Assembly (NCBI RefSeq): GCF_000348985.1
Contig: NC_035928.1
Coordinates: forward strand, 434,001-498,000
Length of the DNA: 64,000 nucleotides
DNA from: Huiozyma naganishii CBS 8797
Taxonomy: Eukaryota > Ascomycota > Saccharomycetes > Saccharomycetales > Saccharomycetaceae
Direction: 5' to 3'
The notes under the pieces are model-generated. The model worked only from the letters and a program-made list of their open reading frames with translations. It did not search any database and was not told where the DNA came from. This document shows, piece after piece, positions 7,326 through 18,100 of this stretch. A program made the translations under genes and the position numbers. Numbering within the stretch: the stretch's first letter is position 1; the number at the start of each line of letters is the position of its first letter.

Positions 7326-9329
7326 TCATTCCACTTTGATGGATGAATAAATTCTTCTAACGAAGAACATGCTACTTAGGAACCCAATCGACCCTGTCAC
7401 GAGACAACACAGCAGCGAGATAACCGCAGAGTATCCAACATAAAGCACGATGGTGACAAATCCACCAAGCTTTAATTTGGTGAATAAGATCGAGTGGACG
7501 AACATGTAGATTGCACACCCAACACCACCAACGATGAAACTTCTCCATTGCCACTGCCAGTTTTCCAACGACAGAGAGTGGTAGGTTATCAATATGGTGA
7601 CCAAAACCGTAGTCAACGTCAATAGCAGGAATGAGACAAACAAGAAACCAAACATGTAGAAGATCTTGTTGTACCACAAACTGGTGTAGATGAAGTACAG
7701 TTCAACAGCAATGGAACCAAAGGGGAAAATACCTGCGATGAAAGTGGCAGCAACCGTCTTCAAATACCATGGCTGGAATGGAACCTGTCTTGCGACCTGG
7801 TTTGTCTTGGTTGGATGCTCATCCCAACTGCATTTCTTATGTGCAATTAAAGAACCAGCTAGAGCAGATGGCACAGATATAACAAACCACAAAAGGACAA
7901 TAAAGAACAGAGTCTTCGCTGGGATCGTACCGGAGGAGTGCGCGCCTAATAAAAACATATTCAAGCCAACAATGGAGAGCAAAAGACAACCTGGAACCAG
8001 CAATGGAGTCAAGATCATGTTAGCCTTCCAGTATGGGCCTCTGAAAAATTTGTAAACACCCATCGAAGTGTATGAGCCAACAAACCCAAATAGGGCGTAG
8101 AGCATGAACATTACCGTACCGAGGGAGCCTCTTGAGCTGGGGGACAAAAATCCAAGAGCGGCAAAGAAAATGCTAACGGAGATCATCAAGAACAACTGAA
8201 TACCAGAACCAACAAGAATGGACAATAGCATCGACTTTGATGGAATTCTGAAAACATCCCCGTGAGTCAACTTCCAACCAGAATCTTCTTGGAATTCATT
8301 GTCCAGGTTTAGCTCATTGTAACGGGCAAAATCGCTCCTCAGAGCCTTCAACAACATGTGAATAACCACTGAAGACAACAAAACCACCACGATGGAAAAG
8401 TTAACCAGGGAGAACCATTGGATCGTGGGATCATACGTATGCAAGTACTTATCCCATCTGGTAGCCCACACGGTATCGGAAGCAACAAATCTAACGGAAT
8501 AGGTAAAGTAAACTTCGTTGTCGTTTTTCTCATCCAGCATCAGAGGGTCACCTGAAGTTTGACAAGTCCCTGGAGAGGAACGCTTTATCGAAATTGGATC
8601 CACGGTGACACCCACAACACGCAGGTTACCTTCACCACGGTCGTGGTACTCAACGGTAATATCATGATGATTGGCGAAGTAAGGTAACTCCACGTTCTTT
8701 AGCATTTGAACATTTTTGGCGTCGCGAGTGCTCAATTTGGCACTGCCACTGTCGTCTTCTTTGGGGTGAGTTTTAGCTTGCGCAACAGCTTGAACCACTT
8801 CAACCGAACCGAGTTCGAACCCGTTCCCGTAGAAATCAGAGTTGGTGCTCTTATCGTGAACGACTCTTGCGGCAGGTAACCCATCGATCAGCCAGTTTTG
8901 GAAGAACCCATTCTTAATTAGTTTGTTGATGAACTCGGCATCTTTCCCAGGAATGATAGTATTACAAAGGGGCACACATGTCTTCTCTTCCAACATTTTG
9001 ATTTGATAGGGAGAGTTGTATATTCTGTCACCAAATATAATTGATCCCAAAGATTCTGGTTCCTTCACAATCTTCTCAGGTTGACAGAAATGGAACCGGT
9101 CGTAGTAGTAATCGTAGGAGTACAAGTATCTCGACTTATCACCCTTCATGTTCTCTCCATCCTCGGTTTCGTGCTGCCAGTACATGGATGGAGATAAATG
9201 GTTGACGAGTAGAGGAATTTCGTCATTTGCCTTGTATGTGGTAGGTGCGACACCAGGCAAGTAAAACGCATTAACCTGGCCACACGCCCAAAGTAAGGCC
9301 AAACCAAGATGCACTGTATGGGATATCAT
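7326..9329 (-). CDS. EMP70: Endosomal nine-transmembrane protein Emp70 (TM9SF family)
   Basis: With the ATG at 9329 the product has 667 residues, exactly the length of S. cerevisiae Emp70. The frame also has an ATG at 9428, but that would add 33 residues before the signal peptide. The signal peptide (ISHTVHLGLALLWACGQVNA) is followed by the mature start FYLPGVAPTTY. The lumenal domain contains YSYDYYYDRFHFCQPE and NGFFQNWLIDGLPAAR. Nine membrane spans fill the C-terminal half, including GFLSPSSRGSLGTVMFMLYA and WFVISVPSALAGSLIAHKK, and the tail ends SSIKVE. The family acts in endosome/Golgi sorting, cell adhesion and filamentous growth. The paralogue Tmn2 is an alternative name, but the downstream RAX2-ARP6 order points to EMP70. 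Confidence 0.93.
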   Translation of the reverse strand: MISHTVHLGLALLWACGQVNAFYLPGVAPTTYKANDEIPLLVNHLSPSMYWQHETEDGENMKGDKSRYLYSYDYYYDRFHFCQPEKIVKEPESLGSIIFGDRIYNSPYQIKMLEEKTCVPLCNTIIPGKDAEFINKLIKNGFFQNWLIDGLPAARVVHDKSTNSDFYGNGFELGSVEVVQAVAQAKTHPKEDDSGSAKLSTRDAKNVQMLKNVELPYFANHHDITVEYHDRGEGNLRVVGVTVDPISIKRSSPGTCQTSGDPLMLDEKNDNEVYFTYSVRFVASDTVWATRWDKYLHTYDPTIQWFSLVNFSIVVVLLSSVVIHMLLKALRSDFARYNELNLDNEFQEDSGWKLTHGDVFRIPSKSMLLSILVGSGIQLFLMISVSIFFAALGFLSPSSRGSLGTVMFMLYALFGFVGSYTSMGVYKFFRGPYWKANMILTPLLVPGCLLLSIVGLNMFLLGAHSSGTIPAKTLFFIVLLWFVISVPSALAGSLIAHKKCSWDEHPTKTNQVARQVPFQPWYLKTVAATFIAGIFPFGSIAVELYFIYTSLWYNKIFYMFGFLFVSFLLLTLTTVLVTILITYHSLSLENWQWQWRSFIVGGVGCAIYMFVHSILFTKLKLGGFVTIVLYVGYSAVISLLCCLVTGSIGFLSSMFFVRRIYSSIKVE

Positions 9330-9630
9330 TGTGGAATACACCTTACGTGCCAATAACTTTAAAGTTCTCGGTGAACTAGCTGTTAGCAAAGTCGTTGGTC
9401 GCTCCAATGTGTTTGTATCGAACTCCAAATTGTTTTCACTTCAAGAATTTTTCATATACGTAATTTTTTTTTTTTGTCGCTTTCTCTGACGCCTAAGAGA
9501 TGTTCCGCAGCGTTTAATGACGCAAAACGCTGAATACATTGCCGATGGATAGCAGCAACGTGTCAGATGCAAACCATTAGTGGTTTTGTAGGATAGTGGT
9601 AAATAATATATATATATATATATATAGTAT
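9330..9630. other. EMP70 promoter / RAX2 3' spacer with simple repeats
   Basis: The interval contains a run of 12 T at 9464-9475 (A on the EMP70 strand), typical of a nucleosome-depleted yeast promoter, and a TA repeat close to the RAX2 stop codon. No gene is seen. Confidence 0.6.
9607..9626. repeat. TA dinucleotide repeat, ten units
   Basis: A perfect (TA)10 run lies just after the RAX2 stop codon on the minus strand. Such AT repeats can act as yeast 3'-end efficiency elements and are length-variable. Confidence 0.85.
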
Positions 9631-12600
9631 TTATGTGGCGTTTTTCAATTTCTCCGGTGGTAAAGTGTTGACCATGGCGTTTTCGTCCATCCGAGGGTTC
9701 AACGTTTGGTAACTGTCCCCAACGTTGTCCCGAAATATGTAGGCCAACAGGACACCAGCAACCCCCATCACGGAGACCGTTGCCAGGGCCAATGCCAGAC
9801 CTATAAGGACGACAAACCCTCTGTCTACAATACGTCTGCCAGGCTTAGAATGAGTTGTTGAGACTTTTGGAAGCGTCGTGCTTGTGGATGATACACTGCT
9901 GCTTGTGCTTGATGCAAATGATTGATTAGTCAATACTCTTGTCGAGTTTAATAATGGGATTTGAGCAATGTTATGCAATGAGATGTCTCGGTTCATGAAC
10001 AAATGGCCGGTGCCTTGTCTTGGTCCATCCACATACAAGAGGTACGGTATCCAATCGCGGAAATTGTACACGATGGATTTTATGTCACCGAATTCACTGT
10101 GCCTGAATTCACCGAGTAACAACAGTGCGTCATCTGTTCCCTCCATGGAAATGAACTGGACTGAGGAAATGCTTGTTGCAGATGAGTCTGTTCCAGGCAC
10201 AGAAACGCGAGTCCAAGAGTTACCATCAAAGCTGAAAAGCACAGTATCATTCCAGGCCACAATCCGAGAATTGCTAACAATCATCGAATGCAGATTCACA
10301 GGTGCGTCCTTTTTCATAATCAATGAGCCAACATGATTATTTGACAAATTGACAAAAGCCATGTTCACGTCGTTCGCCTGTGGAAGCGTTAAATTTCCAA
10401 GCACCAGTATGGTATCATTTTGGTAGAGCTGCAAAGCTGCAACACTGCCAGAAACTGAATTGTTGGCAAGAGAATCCCATTGACCGGATTTGTAGTTATA
10501 CAGGCATAGGTCAGAACAATTTCCATTACTCGGTTCGAAATCACCAGCAACTAATAATGTGTCATTCTTCGCGAAATAAAGTAGGGACGATATGCTTGAA
10601 CCTACATTCAAATTCTCTTCCTTAATGACATCGAAACTAGTCAGGTTTGTTAGAGATAGGGTTGAGCTGAAAGTGTTGTCATTATAATACCCAACCATCA
10701 GTAACGTATCGTTTTTATCATATACCACAGTTTCTGGTTCCCCGTACCATTCTAAACCACTCGTAGAATTACTATTTGTGATGTATAGTTTGCTCTTGTT
10801 GGATTCTTTATAGAAATAACCAGTTGAGTCATCGTTAAGGAAAATACCACGAGACGGTACAGTATTGCTTGGCAAACTCATCTGTTCAATGCCATCGTTA
10901 AAGTCAGCGTTGACTTGAGCGGACTGATTTGCAATAGCGTATTGCCATTGTACAACTTTGCCAAGGAAGATAGTGTCGTTAATGCTGTTTGCTCCTGCTG
11001 AGGATACTGTGAGATTGAAAATGCTGCTGTTCGAGCGTGTTTGCTGCTGCGATGTTACATTATAGATGTAGCCATTATTGAAAACTAGCAGTTCATCACC
11101 ATTTAACGTTATGTTCGCAACGTCTGTAGCTAAACTGCCATCCATAGTTGTGTTCAAATTTTTGAAATTGTCCTTAAACAACGAGACGTTACCTTGCCCA
11201 TCTAACATGACTAGCCCGTTGGAATACGGCTGGAATGTAGTGAAGTTTTCAGTCGAGATTAATCTAGTTGAGTTTTGCACACTCAAATCGGTATTTAAGT
11301 TAATGCTGAACATGTTTCCCTCAGTACCACTTAGTAAAATTGAACTGTTGCTCAATGGAAATGCCCTCAATGACACACTTGGTTCAAAATTATTCAATGC
11401 AAATTGGTTTAACGAAGTGTTGGCGATTTTCATTGGTATACTGTCATTTGTGAAATTTGAAATCTGGTATTGAAATAAACCGTTTAGAGCAAGTTTTGAA
11501 ACTTCAGTGCGGTGACTTAAATCCATCGATATTATATTCAAATCTACTCTATCAGCCACAATTGTTGTTACAGTGTTAGATGCATAAAGGCCGGAGTAGT
11601 ATGTCATGGTTATTTCACATGAGCTGTTTAGTTGACCACTGTACAATGTATCGTATTTAATCTCGTCGTTGTTTTGATAAATGAGACTTGTTGCTAACAT
11701 CTTGTTGGTTACTGTGTCGAATAGCGTATAGTTCACAATTCCTCTGGTCGAGCATGTATTGTCCGCGGAGCATCCTGGAGTAAAGACATTAATTGAGTAC
11801 TCACCAGAGTGCTGAATATCTATCTTGTAGGTAACTTTTGGAACAGGATTTTCGTTTGGAGTGTATCCCACTGTCAGGTATTCGCCCACAGATGTCCAGT
11901 TGTTTGGAGATAGCGAAGATGAAGTGAACGTGTTGTTGCTGTCTTTATCGTTATTATTACAATTTGGAGTATTGAACGAATTGTTACCGAACGCCGAGAA
12001 GGACGCTTGGTAAATTTGGAAACCAGCCAAACCCAAATTATTTCCGTAGGAGGCCAGCGCGTTGAATTCGAGAGAGGTTGCTGCTACTGGACTGACCAAT
12101 GCGAATTCTTGATAGTTGGGGGTCCATTGAATGTTAGTACTGTTATTATTTATGATTGCCACCGTATTAGCTTCTGCCGTATTATCCCACTGAGATTGTA
12201 ACACCGTTTTAGAATATAACGGGCAGAACGCGTCACAGCTGGTCATATTACCTGACAATGGATCCAGATACGTCAAGTTCATTATGCTCCCCGCGGGATA
12301 AGTTAAGAATCTGAAGAGAGAAACCTGGCTGTCTTTATCTGGAGAGTTGTATATCCGTATTTTGGAAGGTGTGATTTGAAATGGCAACTCACATGTAAAA
12401 TCTCCTGTGGTAGCAGAAACAGACCATGAATCTTTCGAAGGATCAGGGCATATCAATTGGGAGGAGTCTAATTCCCCATTCGTTTTCCATTGGGAATACT
12501 GTAAGGGGACCGATGGATTTAACAGTAGACTGGTTGTATTTCTTACACTTTCCTCGGACACGTTACTCTGTAACAGCAAACTGGAGTTCCACACTGTTGA

Positions 12601-13239
12601 AAAGTGCCCAGCGAAGAGGATATTATCATCGTTCAATTTCAGAATCGAATTGATGTTGGCGTACGGTCCAAACCCGTGGAACGGCAGCAAGTTTATCGAG
12701 CGATCCCTTGAATCCCACATAATAGCCCCCGTGTTGTTGTTGAAAGTGAAGTTACCCATGAAATAAACCAGAGGTCCGTCAACCGTGACTCCTTCTATAC
12801 TTCGTAGCGGTGTGTCAAAAATCTTGGTGATCGATAAATCTGTCATATTAAAAACCAATTGGCTTGCTAGTGACACGTTATTTATCATCCCTTGACCACT
12901 TAAAATGAAACTATCATCACCAAGAGGTATGATACCTTGTATTTGGGCCTCTGCGGCAATGCTATCAGAAAGGGACATGAAAGTCTCATTCGAATAGTAT
13001 ATGAGTCTTTGTACGTCTGTCACGTTTGCATCTGTCGTAAAATTCTGTTGTCCCAAATACTCATAAAAGGATATACCGTTTATGTCGTCCAGTATCTGAA
13101 ACTGGTTATTCTTATTACCTACATCGAACGTCGGTACGGTGACCTCCGTGGCGTTTAAGATACGCCGCACATTTTCTAAATTACTGGCCCTAGTAATGGC
13201 AACGGCAAACCAGAGACAGTACACCACTGAACACCACAT
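9631..13239 (-). CDS. RAX2: Bud-site selection protein Rax2
   Basis: This 1202-residue protein compares with 1220 residues for S. cerevisiae Rax2. Rax2 is a plasma-membrane glycoprotein that marks bud necks and division sites and, with Rax1, maintains the bipolar budding pattern. A signal peptide occupies about the first 20 residues (MWCSVVYCLWFAVAITRAS). A very long lumenal/extracellular part follows, with many Asn-X-Ser/Thr sites. One membrane span lies near residues 1143-1170, with GLALALATVSVMGVAGVLL inside it. A short cytosolic tail completes the type I topology. RAX2 lies between EMP70 and ARP6 as in S. cerevisiae. Calling relies on topology, length and synteny more than on sharp motifs. 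Confidence 0.9.
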   Translation of the reverse strand: MWCSVVYCLWFAVAITRASNLENVRRILNATEVTVPTFDVGNKNNQFQILDDINGISFYEYLGQQNFTTDANVTDVQRLIYYSNETFMSLSDSIAAEAQIQGIIPLGDDSFILSGQGMINNVSLASQLVFNMTDLSITKIFDTPLRSIEGVTVDGPLVYFMGNFTFNNNTGAIMWDSRDRSINLLPFHGFGPYANINSILKLNDDNILFAGHFSTVWNSSLLLQSNVSEESVRNTTSLLLNPSVPLQYSQWKTNGELDSSQLICPDPSKDSWSVSATTGDFTCELPFQITPSKIRIYNSPDKDSQVSLFRFLTYPAGSIMNLTYLDPLSGNMTSCDAFCPLYSKTVLQSQWDNTAEANTVAIINNNSTNIQWTPNYQEFALVSPVAATSLEFNALASYGNNLGLAGFQIYQASFSAFGNNSFNTPNCNNNDKDSNNTFTSSSLSPNNWTSVGEYLTVGYTPNENPVPKVTYKIDIQHSGEYSINVFTPGCSADNTCSTRGIVNYTLFDTVTNKMLATSLIYQNNDEIKYDTLYSGQLNSSCEITMTYYSGLYASNTVTTIVADRVDLNIISMDLSHRTEVSKLALNGLFQYQISNFTNDSIPMKIANTSLNQFALNNFEPSVSLRAFPLSNSSILLSGTEGNMFSINLNTDLSVQNSTRLISTENFTTFQPYSNGLVMLDGQGNVSLFKDNFKNLNTTMDGSLATDVANITLNGDELLVFNNGYIYNVTSQQQTRSNSSIFNLTVSSAGANSINDTIFLGKVVQWQYAIANQSAQVNADFNDGIEQMSLPSNTVPSRGIFLNDDSTGYFYKESNKSKLYITNSNSTSGLEWYGEPETVVYDKNDTLLMVGYYNDNTFSSTLSLTNLTSFDVIKEENLNVGSSISSLLYFAKNDTLLVAGDFEPSNGNCSDLCLYNYKSGQWDSLANNSVSGSVAALQLYQNDTILVLGNLTLPQANDVNMAFVNLSNNHVGSLIMKKDAPVNLHSMIVSNSRIVAWNDTVLFSFDGNSWTRVSVPGTDSSATSISSVQFISMEGTDDALLLLGEFRHSEFGDIKSIVYNFRDWIPYLLYVDGPRQGTGHLFMNRDISLHNIAQIPLLNSTRVLTNQSFASSTSSSVSSTSTTLPKVSTTHSKPGRRIVDRGFVVLIGLALALATVSVMGVAGVLLAYIFRDNVGDSYQTLNPRMDENAMVNTLPPEKLKNAT

Positions 13240-13620
13240 TATAACTCTACCACCACGCTGTGCAGATCTATCACTTTTTTGTATCTAACACTACACAAAA
13301 TAGAGGAAAAGCTCAATTCCCAAAAGAACGGTCAATTGAAATCAATACACAGGGATAAAGTGGAGCCAACGTCTCCCGGAAACAACGAGAACACCCGACC
13401 CTGCTTGGCAAGAACCACAGTAGCGATGGGAACCTGGCTCTTGTCGTTGTTGCTGGTCGCCAATTCAGAAACGACGCAAGAAAACATGTTAAGCATTTCA
13501 ATTTCCCTTTTAGGACAGTAACGTCAACAAACCTCGAGAGGACGAGTGATGAGCAGCGGGTCTCGCGACCGGTTCCAGCGCGAGATTGCAGCTCGTGATG
13601 GGCGGAGCAAAGGGTCCAGT
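13240..13620. other. RAX2 promoter and ARP6 3' spacer
   Basis: This 381-base stretch separates RAX2 from ARP6 on the same strand. Small frames here have no recognisable similarity, and no distinctive motif is seen. Confidence 0.6.
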
Positions 13621-14895
13621 TCAGATCCAGTTCTGGTATGTGAAGCGGTGCTTCGAACACCAGTCGGTTCCGTGCTCCAGGTATTCTTCCCTCGTGACTC
13701 TTGTCGTTTTGTACACGTCCGTGCTGGAAAACTGGGCCATGGCGTTCCATGCGGCCAATTCACAGTCGCTGCTGGAGGGGACGGTGACACGACACGTCCA
13801 GTCCGTTGGCAACTGTCTCTGAAGTTCACTTGTCAGGCGGGATGACATGTGCGGGAGCTTGAAGTTCCCGCCGACGCAGACTATGTTGCTCACTAGGATG
13901 GGTCTTAGTGGTTCTGGGACCATAGAAATCGCCTCGAGAATTGTTTCTACAAGTCCTGGTTTCAAGATATTGGCCATCTCCGGATGGAAAAATGTTTCGG
14001 GGACAGCAAACCGTTCGTCGGTCAGCGTGATCGTCTGTACGCTGCCTCTGTCAATACCCTTTCTGTTGCTCTCGTCGACCAAGTACCCTAGAAAACTTGT
14101 TTGAAAGTCTGGCAGGACGTACTCGACCGCTTGTTGCTGCTTTGTCTTGAAGCTATCAAAATAAGATACGGGACTAACAAATAGGCATTTCTCCTTGATA
14201 TTATTTAGTAGGATCGTTTCGTCCATCATGTTGTAATGGCGGAAAGAAAGCGTCTCCTTTAGAAGACCGTTGAGAAACCTGCCACCTATGTCCATTTTCT
14301 TGATGGCCTTATAGAAGGGGACACCCTTTATAATCGGGACCACCCAAGTACAGTTAAACCCAGAGTCAATTACCAACTGGAAATCTCGATACTCTTTCGT
14401 AGTGGCTGTTGTATAGTCGGTATTCACTGCTGTATCCTTCCCACAAAGATGCTCCATATTTTTGTTTCCAATCAAGTTTGCAAAGGGCATAAACCCGCTC
14501 GCCGGTGACTTGAACATGGTTGCAAACTCGTACTCCTCAAATACCACCTGATCACTGTTTTTGCTCAGTTCAGGTAACGTGAAGCACGTCTCCGTAAGAA
14601 TCAAGTCTTGCTCTCTCGTATTATCACCCAAATGAAAGCCATCGAACTCATCGGGGTTGTACAGACAGTAATCCCATATGCAACCCTCCAATTCCCAGGA
14701 GACCAGTTGCCCCAATTCATGCGGTCTCCGTATCGTAGCAGAAGAAATATCACGTATTGTTTTCATATGATTCGATAGGTAGGAAGCCCCATACTTGTCC
14801 TTTGCGATCCCGTTGTTCGCCCGAAATGGCGTCACCAAGTTGGCATGACCAAATTTGATCTCATACGAACCGTTATCAATTACAAACGGCACCAT
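13621..14895 (-). CDS. ARP6: Actin-related protein Arp6, SWR1 complex subunit
   Basis: This 424-residue actin-related protein (S. cerevisiae Arp6: 438) is a subunit of the SWR1 remodeller that exchanges H2A for H2A.Z in nucleosomes. I chose the ATG at 14895, where the protein starts MVPFVIDNGSYEIKFG, the actin-fold phosphate-1 region. The frame extends upstream only with a non-ATG start. Characteristic Arp6 segments are SYLSNHMKTI, RRPHELGQL, LVIDSGFNCTWVVP, ETLSFRHYNMMDETILLNNI and the C-terminus KHRFTYQNWI. The second nucleotide-binding element appears as CVGGNFKLPHM. It is divergently transcribed from SMC4 across 219 bases, as in S. cerevisiae. Confidence 0.95.
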   Translation of the reverse strand: MVPFVIDNGSYEIKFGHANLVTPFRANNGIAKDKYGASYLSNHMKTIRDISSATIRRPHELGQLVSWELEGCIWDYCLYNPDEFDGFHLGDNTREQDLILTETCFTLPELSKNSDQVVFEEYEFATMFKSPASGFMPFANLIGNKNMEHLCGKDTAVNTDYTTATTKEYRDFQLVIDSGFNCTWVVPIIKGVPFYKAIKKMDIGGRFLNGLLKETLSFRHYNMMDETILLNNIKEKCLFVSPVSYFDSFKTKQQQAVEYVLPDFQTSFLGYLVDESNRKGIDRGSVQTITLTDERFAVPETFFHPEMANILKPGLVETILEAISMVPEPLRPILVSNIVCVGGNFKLPHMSSRLTSELQRQLPTDWTCRVTVPSSSDCELAAWNAMAQFSSTDVYKTTRVTREEYLEHGTDWCSKHRFTYQNWI

Positions 14896-15114
14896 CTCCC
14901 CTTGTGCAAACAATTTCTGAGAAGCTACCTGTTGATCTCTTCTCTTTCTCACTTCAGGGCATTAACAGTTTGCAATATCTGTAATACTACGTTATTTTTT
15001 TTCATTGTCAATGTTTATAGTGCTTTAACAGCGTCAACATCTGGGAATGTGTTCACGTTGGCAACTCATCGTCTTGCCTGAATCAAAATCACCACAGCCT
15101 GAAGACTCAAATTT

Positions 15115-18100
15115 ATGTTAGATACTCCTTCTAGTAAAAAACGGAGAACGGTTGGTGAAGATGCGGTCACCCCGTGCCAAGATCTGGCTTTGGAAGAGGA
15201 CACAACGAGAAACGATGAGCGGAACAAGAACAATGCTACCAAGTCAAGTTTGCATGATTCGTTACCAAAGTTGCAGTCGTCTGTATCGCCCTTAGACTTT
15301 AAGAAGACAGTGACACCGCGGAAACTGATTATCGGGCCATCAGAAAATAAATATGCCTTATCCCAACCAACGACATCGGCTTCGTCATCTCTTCAAGTGC
15401 CAGCGTTGCAACAAAAATTGGTGCCCCTATCACAGGACAGTAGAGGGAGAAGAATAAAAATGTACTCACAATCGCCACCAAGATCACCGGGCAGATCGCC
15501 AAATAGGTCACCTGTGAGAAAATTGGAGTTGATCCAGCTGTCCCCGATCAAAAATAGTAGGCTCGAATTGCAGAAACTATATGATGCCCATAACGCCAAA
15601 ATAGGGAAAATGAACCGACTCTACATCCACAAACTCGTGCTACATAATTTCAAATCGTATGCAGGTGAACAAACCATCGGTCCCTTTGACGCAAGTTTTT
15701 CCGCTGTGGTGGGCCCCAACGGGTCGGGCAAATCTAATGTTATAGATTCAATGTTGTTTGTTTTTGGTTTTAGGGCAAATAAGATGAGACAGGATAGACT
15801 TTCTGATCTGATTCACAAGTCTGAAAGGTTTACCAATTTGAATTTTTGCTCTGTGGAGGTACACTTTCGTTACGTCAAAGACGAATATACTGCACCTACA
15901 GATGGCGATACCATGGAAGCGGAGAACACGCTTGTTATTACAAGGAAGGCCTTTAAAAACAATTCTTCAAAGTATTTCATCAATGGCAAGGAAAGTAATT
16001 TTACGGAGGTGACAAAGTTGTTGAAGGAGCAAGGTATTGATCTTGATCATAAACGGTTTCTTATATTACAAGGTGAAGTCGAAAATATTGCCCAGATGAA
16101 GGCAAAGGCGGAGAAGGACAACGAAGACGGTCTTTTGGAGTATTTGGAGGATATCATTGGAACGAAACATTACAAACCTTTGATTGAACAAAAAACGGTC
16201 GAGATCGAAGCAATGAATGAGCTCTGTATCGAAAAGGAAAACAGATTCCGTATTGTGGATGATGAGAAAAATTCATTGGAGAAAGATAAGGATGCTGCCC
16301 TAGAGTTTTTAGAGAAAGAGAAACAACTCACCTTGCTGAAATCTAAGTTGACTCAGTACCACCTTTACGTCAACAACGACAAGATCAAAACAACATTAGG
16401 GCAAATTGACAGTTTGCGTACAGATTTTGAACAGGAGAAACAAAGACACAGTCAGTTTATGAAGGAAGTTGAAACATTGCAGAATAGTATCGATGAAAGC
16501 AAGAATAACCTGACGTCTTTGACTACCGAAGAAAAGTCTCTTATCCAGAGGAAAAGAGAAATAAATACCCAAAGCGTTTCTTTGGAAGAGACGACGAAAA
16601 ACTTGGACCAAAAATTGAAGAAGGCTAAGGCTACAGTTGAATCTTCAAAGAGTCTAATTTCAAAAAATGAGCATGAGTTACAAGAACAGAGCCAACTACA
16701 AGAAGAATATGAAGCTGAAGTTAATGATTTGAGCAAGCAACGAGAAGTCGAAGAAAAGATCCTGCTGGATATTAAGTTGCAGCTTAAGGACAAAACAGTT
16801 ACGTTTTCTGACGAAATTGCCTCCATTGAAAAAGAACTAGAACCCTCCAACACCGAAATACAAGAGAAAAAGTCACAAATCAAGTTGGTTGAAATGGAAA
16901 TTGATTTGATACGTGATTCAAAAAGAAAAGTGGGAGCGGAAATTGAAAGCTTAAAAGAGGAGTTGTTGAAGCTACAGAAGGACCTTGAGGATAACGAGAA
17001 AGATGTTACGGATTTGAACAAATCAAAACGGAACTTAGTAAAAGAAAAGCAGGAAGGGGATAAAGAATGTAAAGATGCTGGGGTCAAATTGAACGAGATG
17101 AAAGCAATTTTAAATTCACACAGACAGAAGACAATGGAAGCTCGTTCTACTGTATCGACAGCCCAAAATAAAAATAAAGTCTTAACTTCGTTGATGAGAA
17201 TGCAGCAATCCGGTCGTATCAATGGGTTTCATGGAAGACTCGGTGATCTCGGTATCATCGCAGATCAATACGACGTTGCTATCTCAACGGCATGCCCCAG
17301 ACTAGACGACATGGTAGTGGAAAGTGTAGAGTGTGGCCAAACCTGCATAGAGTTTTTGCGTAAGAACAAACTTGGTTATGCGAGGTTCGTTGTCCTTGAT
17401 AAACTCAAACGCTTTGACATGAGCCCAATTCAAACACCGGAGAATGTACCACGACTATTCGATCTAGTCAAGCCTAAAGAAAAGAGGTTTGCACCTGCGA
17501 TTTATAGCGTATTGAGAGATACTCTGGTCGCCAAAGATTTGAAACAAGCCAATAGAGTGGCTTACGGAAAGAGAAGATTTAGAGTCGTTACACTAGATGG
17601 ACAGCTTATCGATATTTCAGGAACAATGAGTGGTGGTGGCTCTCGTGTCTTCAAAGGGTTAATGAATCTGACAACAAAAGTATCTGGCACATCCGAAATT
17701 TTCAGCTTAGAGGATATGAAAAAACTTGAGATGGAGCTGGCTGCAAGAGAAAAACAATTCGATGTTGCTTCGGAAACGTTCCATTCAATGGAACAGGAAT
17801 TACGAAAACTCTGTGATAGAGAACCTCAATTAGAGCTTGAAATATCAAAGAAACTAATAGATATTGATGCTTTGACCCAGCAGATCCAATTAACTAGAAG
17901 CCAGCTTACTGAGAAGTCAAATGACTACGAAAAATCAATCAAAGACACAGATGATCTCGACTTACTGCTGGGTAATTTGGAAGCTCTTAATCAAGAACTC
18001 AAATATTTACAGGATCAATCGAAAACATCTTCTGAAAGAGTTTCATTTTTGAAAGATGAAATTATGAGAATTGGTGGATCTGAGTTGCAACTGCAGAATT

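Noticed and set aside
9330..9428. EMP70 start at the ATG at 9428
   Set aside because: It would place 33 polar residues before the signal peptide. The ATG at 9329 gives exactly the family length.
16452..17222. Long minus-strand frame inside SMC4
   Set aside because: It is antisense to the Smc4 coiled coil. Its Phe/Ser/Leu-rich composition is what Lys/Glu codons give when read backwards.
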